From: an uncultured Flavobacteriaceae bacterium
Lineage (GTDB): Bacteria > Bacteroidota > Bacteroidia > Flavobacteriales > Flavobacteriaceae
Assembly (NCBI GenBank): GCA_947501845.1
Contig: CANMXP010000010.1
Location: forward strand, 62,001 to 126,000
Length of the DNA stretch: 64,000 bases
Direction: 5' to 3'
Below, one piece after another: positions 62,457 to 64,000 of the stretch; position 1 is the first letter of the stretch, and the number at the start of each line of letters is the position of its first letter. The notes under the pieces were generated by a model. It was not told the origin of the DNA. It ran no database searches and saw only the letters and a list, made by a program, of their open reading frames with translations. Position numbers and translations under genes: made by a program.

Positions 62457-64000
62457 ATGAGATTCATTCATATTCTATTCATATTAATAAATACAACGGT
62501 ATTTTCTCAAAGTGATATTCTGGCAAAAGAATATTTTAAAAAAGGAGACTTTCAAAAGGCATTGCATGAATATAAAAAGCTATATGCTAAATCACCTTCC
62601 AATATTAATTACATCAATCAGATTATAAGTACGCAGCAACAATTAGAACAATATGATGAGGTTGAAACATTTCTATTAAAATTAATGGAAAGAATTAATT
62701 ATCCAGCATTTTTAGTAGAACTGGGTTATAATTACCAACTTAAAAACGATTTAGAAAATGCTACCATCAACTATAACAAAGCTATTGCCAGTATAGATAT
62801 TAAGGCTAGCAATGTATTTTCTGTTGCCAGAAGTTTTCAGAGCCACACACTTTTAAACGAAGCGGTGATAGCCTATGAAAAAGCCATGGTGCTAAATCCA
62901 GATTTTAATTTCAACCTACAATTGGCCAAAATATATGGAGAGCAGGGAAACATAGAAAAAATGTTTTCCAGCTATATTCATTTTGCAGAATACAACCCAC
63001 CCAGTTTAAATAATATTAAAAGAGCAATTAGTGAATTTATAAGTGAGAATAGTGCTAACGAAAACAATACCATATTTCGCAAAGTTTTACTCAAAAAAAA
63101 TCAGCAGGAGCCTAACTTACTTTGGAATGAACTATTAAGTTGGCTATTCATTCAGCAAAAAGATTTCAAGAAAGCATTCATTCAAGAAAAAGCAATTTTT
63201 AATAGACAACCAGATAACTTAAGCAAAATTGAAGAGCTGGCATTGATAGCTTCTAATGAAAATGAAAATAATATTGCCAAAGAAATTTTCACCTACATCA
63301 TTGAAACTGCACAAGATTCGGACACTAAACTAAAGGCACATTATAATTTACTTCGATTAGAGACAAAAGAAAGTTTAAAAGAGAATTATACGACTATTAA
63401 TGCTAAATATTTAGAGCTATTCAAGGAGTTTGGAACATTTTCTCAAACCCTAAAACTACAAATTGCCTATGCTCATTTTTTAGCATTCTATATGAATGAA
63501 ACCAGCAAGGCGACAGCATTTTTAGAAAACACATTAAAACTACCACTAACCAAATTACAAAAAGCAGAGGCTAAATTAGAATTGGGAGATATATTGGTAC
63601 TACAAGAAAAATTCAACAAAGCCTTAATTTATTACACACAGATTCAGCGTAATTTAAAAAACAGTACTATTTCTCAAGAAGCACGTTATAAAGTAGCAAA
63701 AGCAAGTTATTATAAAGGTGATTTTAAATGGGCAGAATCTCAGCTTAAAATTTTAAAAGCCTCGACTTCTCAACTTATAGCCAATGATGCACTAGATCTT
63801 AAATTACTTATTTCTGACAATAAATATGAAGATTCTCTTCAAACGGCTTTAAAACTTTACGCCAAAGCAGATTTACTTGCTTTTCAAAATAAAACGGAAG
63901 TATCAATACAATTGTTAAACACGATTTTAAAAGACCATAAAACCGAACCTATAATAGCGCAAGCTTTATTTAAGCAAGCTCAATTATTTGAAATGAAAAA
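62457..64000 (+). CDS. Exported TPR-repeat protein (partial, 3' end outside window)
   Basis: From ATG 62457 a frame stays open to the window end (514 codons). It starts with a signal peptide (MRFIHILFILINTTVFSQ) and then holds successive TPR-like helix pairs, for example AKEYFKKGDFQKALHEYKKL, LGYNYQLKNDLENATINYNK, and later LGDILVLQEKFNKALIYYTQ and YKVAKASYYKGDFKWAESQL. Proteins of this shape in Bacteroidota are periplasmic or surface scaffolds; no catalytic domain is visible so far. Confidence 0.85.
   Translation, partial: MRFIHILFILINTTVFSQSDILAKEYFKKGDFQKALHEYKKLYAKSPSNINYINQIISTQQQLEQYDEVETFLLKLMERINYPAFLVELGYNYQLKNDLENATINYNKAIASIDIKASNVFSVARSFQSHTLLNEAVIAYEKAMVLNPDFNFNLQLAKIYGEQGNIEKMFSSYIHFAEYNPPSLNNIKRAISEFISENSANENNTIFRKVLLKKNQQEPNLLWNELLSWLFIQQKDFKKAFIQEKAIFNRQPDNLSKIEELALIASNENENNIAKEIFTYIIETAQDSDTKLKAHYNLLRLETKESLKENYTTINAKYLELFKEFGTFSQTLKLQIAYAHFLAFYMNETSKATAFLENTLKLPLTKLQKAEAKLELGDILVLQEKFNKALIYYTQIQRNLKNSTISQEARYKVAKASYYKGDFKWAESQLKILKASTSQLIANDALDLKLLISDNKYEDSLQTALKLYAKADLLAFQNKTEVSIQLLNTILKDHKTEPIIAQALFKQAQLFEMK

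Noticed and set aside
1-64000. CRISPR arrays, transposases, rRNA genes or riboswitches
   Set aside because: No regularly spaced direct repeats, transposase motifs, rRNA signatures or known riboswitch cores were seen on either strand.

Overview
The window is AT-rich and reads as a chromosome segment of a marine or soil Flavobacteriaceae member (phylum Bacteroidota). Support comes from type IX secretion C-terminal sorting domains, Bacteroidota-type promoters (TAnnTTTG at -7), the yicC-gmk-nadD order, an rplY-pth pair, and REP/MITE-like intergenic repeats that I associate with this family.

Layout. 1-1.9 kb: housekeeping yicC-gmk-nadD on the minus strand (nadD cut by the window edge). 2-6 kb: a large secreted protein joining FG-GAP/ASPIC-UnbV repeats to a vanadium-haloperoxidase-like domain. 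6.4-40.7 kb: one minus-strand gene run, very probably a single operon of about 34 kb. In transcription order it encodes a MacA/HlyD-type adaptor, a LolD/MacB-type ATPase, a DUF2807 (GIN-domain) protein, nine FtsX/MacB-type permeases, a secreted esterase, two more permeases, a 51-residue small protein, a second ATPase, a TolC-type outer-membrane channel and an S41 peptidase. Divergent from it (40.9-43.6 kb) are an NtrC-family response regulator and an intramembrane-sensing histidine kinase. Between the two units lie a sigma-54-like -24/-12 element and two 17-bp repeats spaced 21 bp apart, as expected for activator sites.

The eleven ~800-residue permeases fall into six types. In operon order they read F-D-B-E-C-A-E-D-B-(esterase)-C-A, so five types occur twice, in two blocks. 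This is best explained by duplication of a five-permease block plus one relocation. The array, its single adaptor and channel, and its dedicated two-component system are the most unusual feature of the window. The substrate is unknown; a cell-envelope detoxification or lipid/peptide transport role is only an inference.

44-45.6 kb holds a lipoprotein sulfatase. 45.9-52.1 kb is an accessory island: an orphan C5-cytosine methyltransferase with a possible RluA-like remnant behind it, a SUKH-like/TPR protein, a WG-repeat protein, a three-gene set that looks like a toxin-antitoxin-chaperone (HigB-HigA-SecB-like) system, a small gene broken by a stop codon, and a GIY-YIG nuclease gene wedged between an intact tRNA-Leu and a broken tRNA-Leu copy. 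52.2-64 kb returns to core genes: prs, rplY, pth, a large secreted metalloprotease, ribF, an HTTM membrane protein, serS, a 40-residue small ORF and a TPR protein that runs off the end. No insertion sequence, CRISPR array or rRNA was seen.
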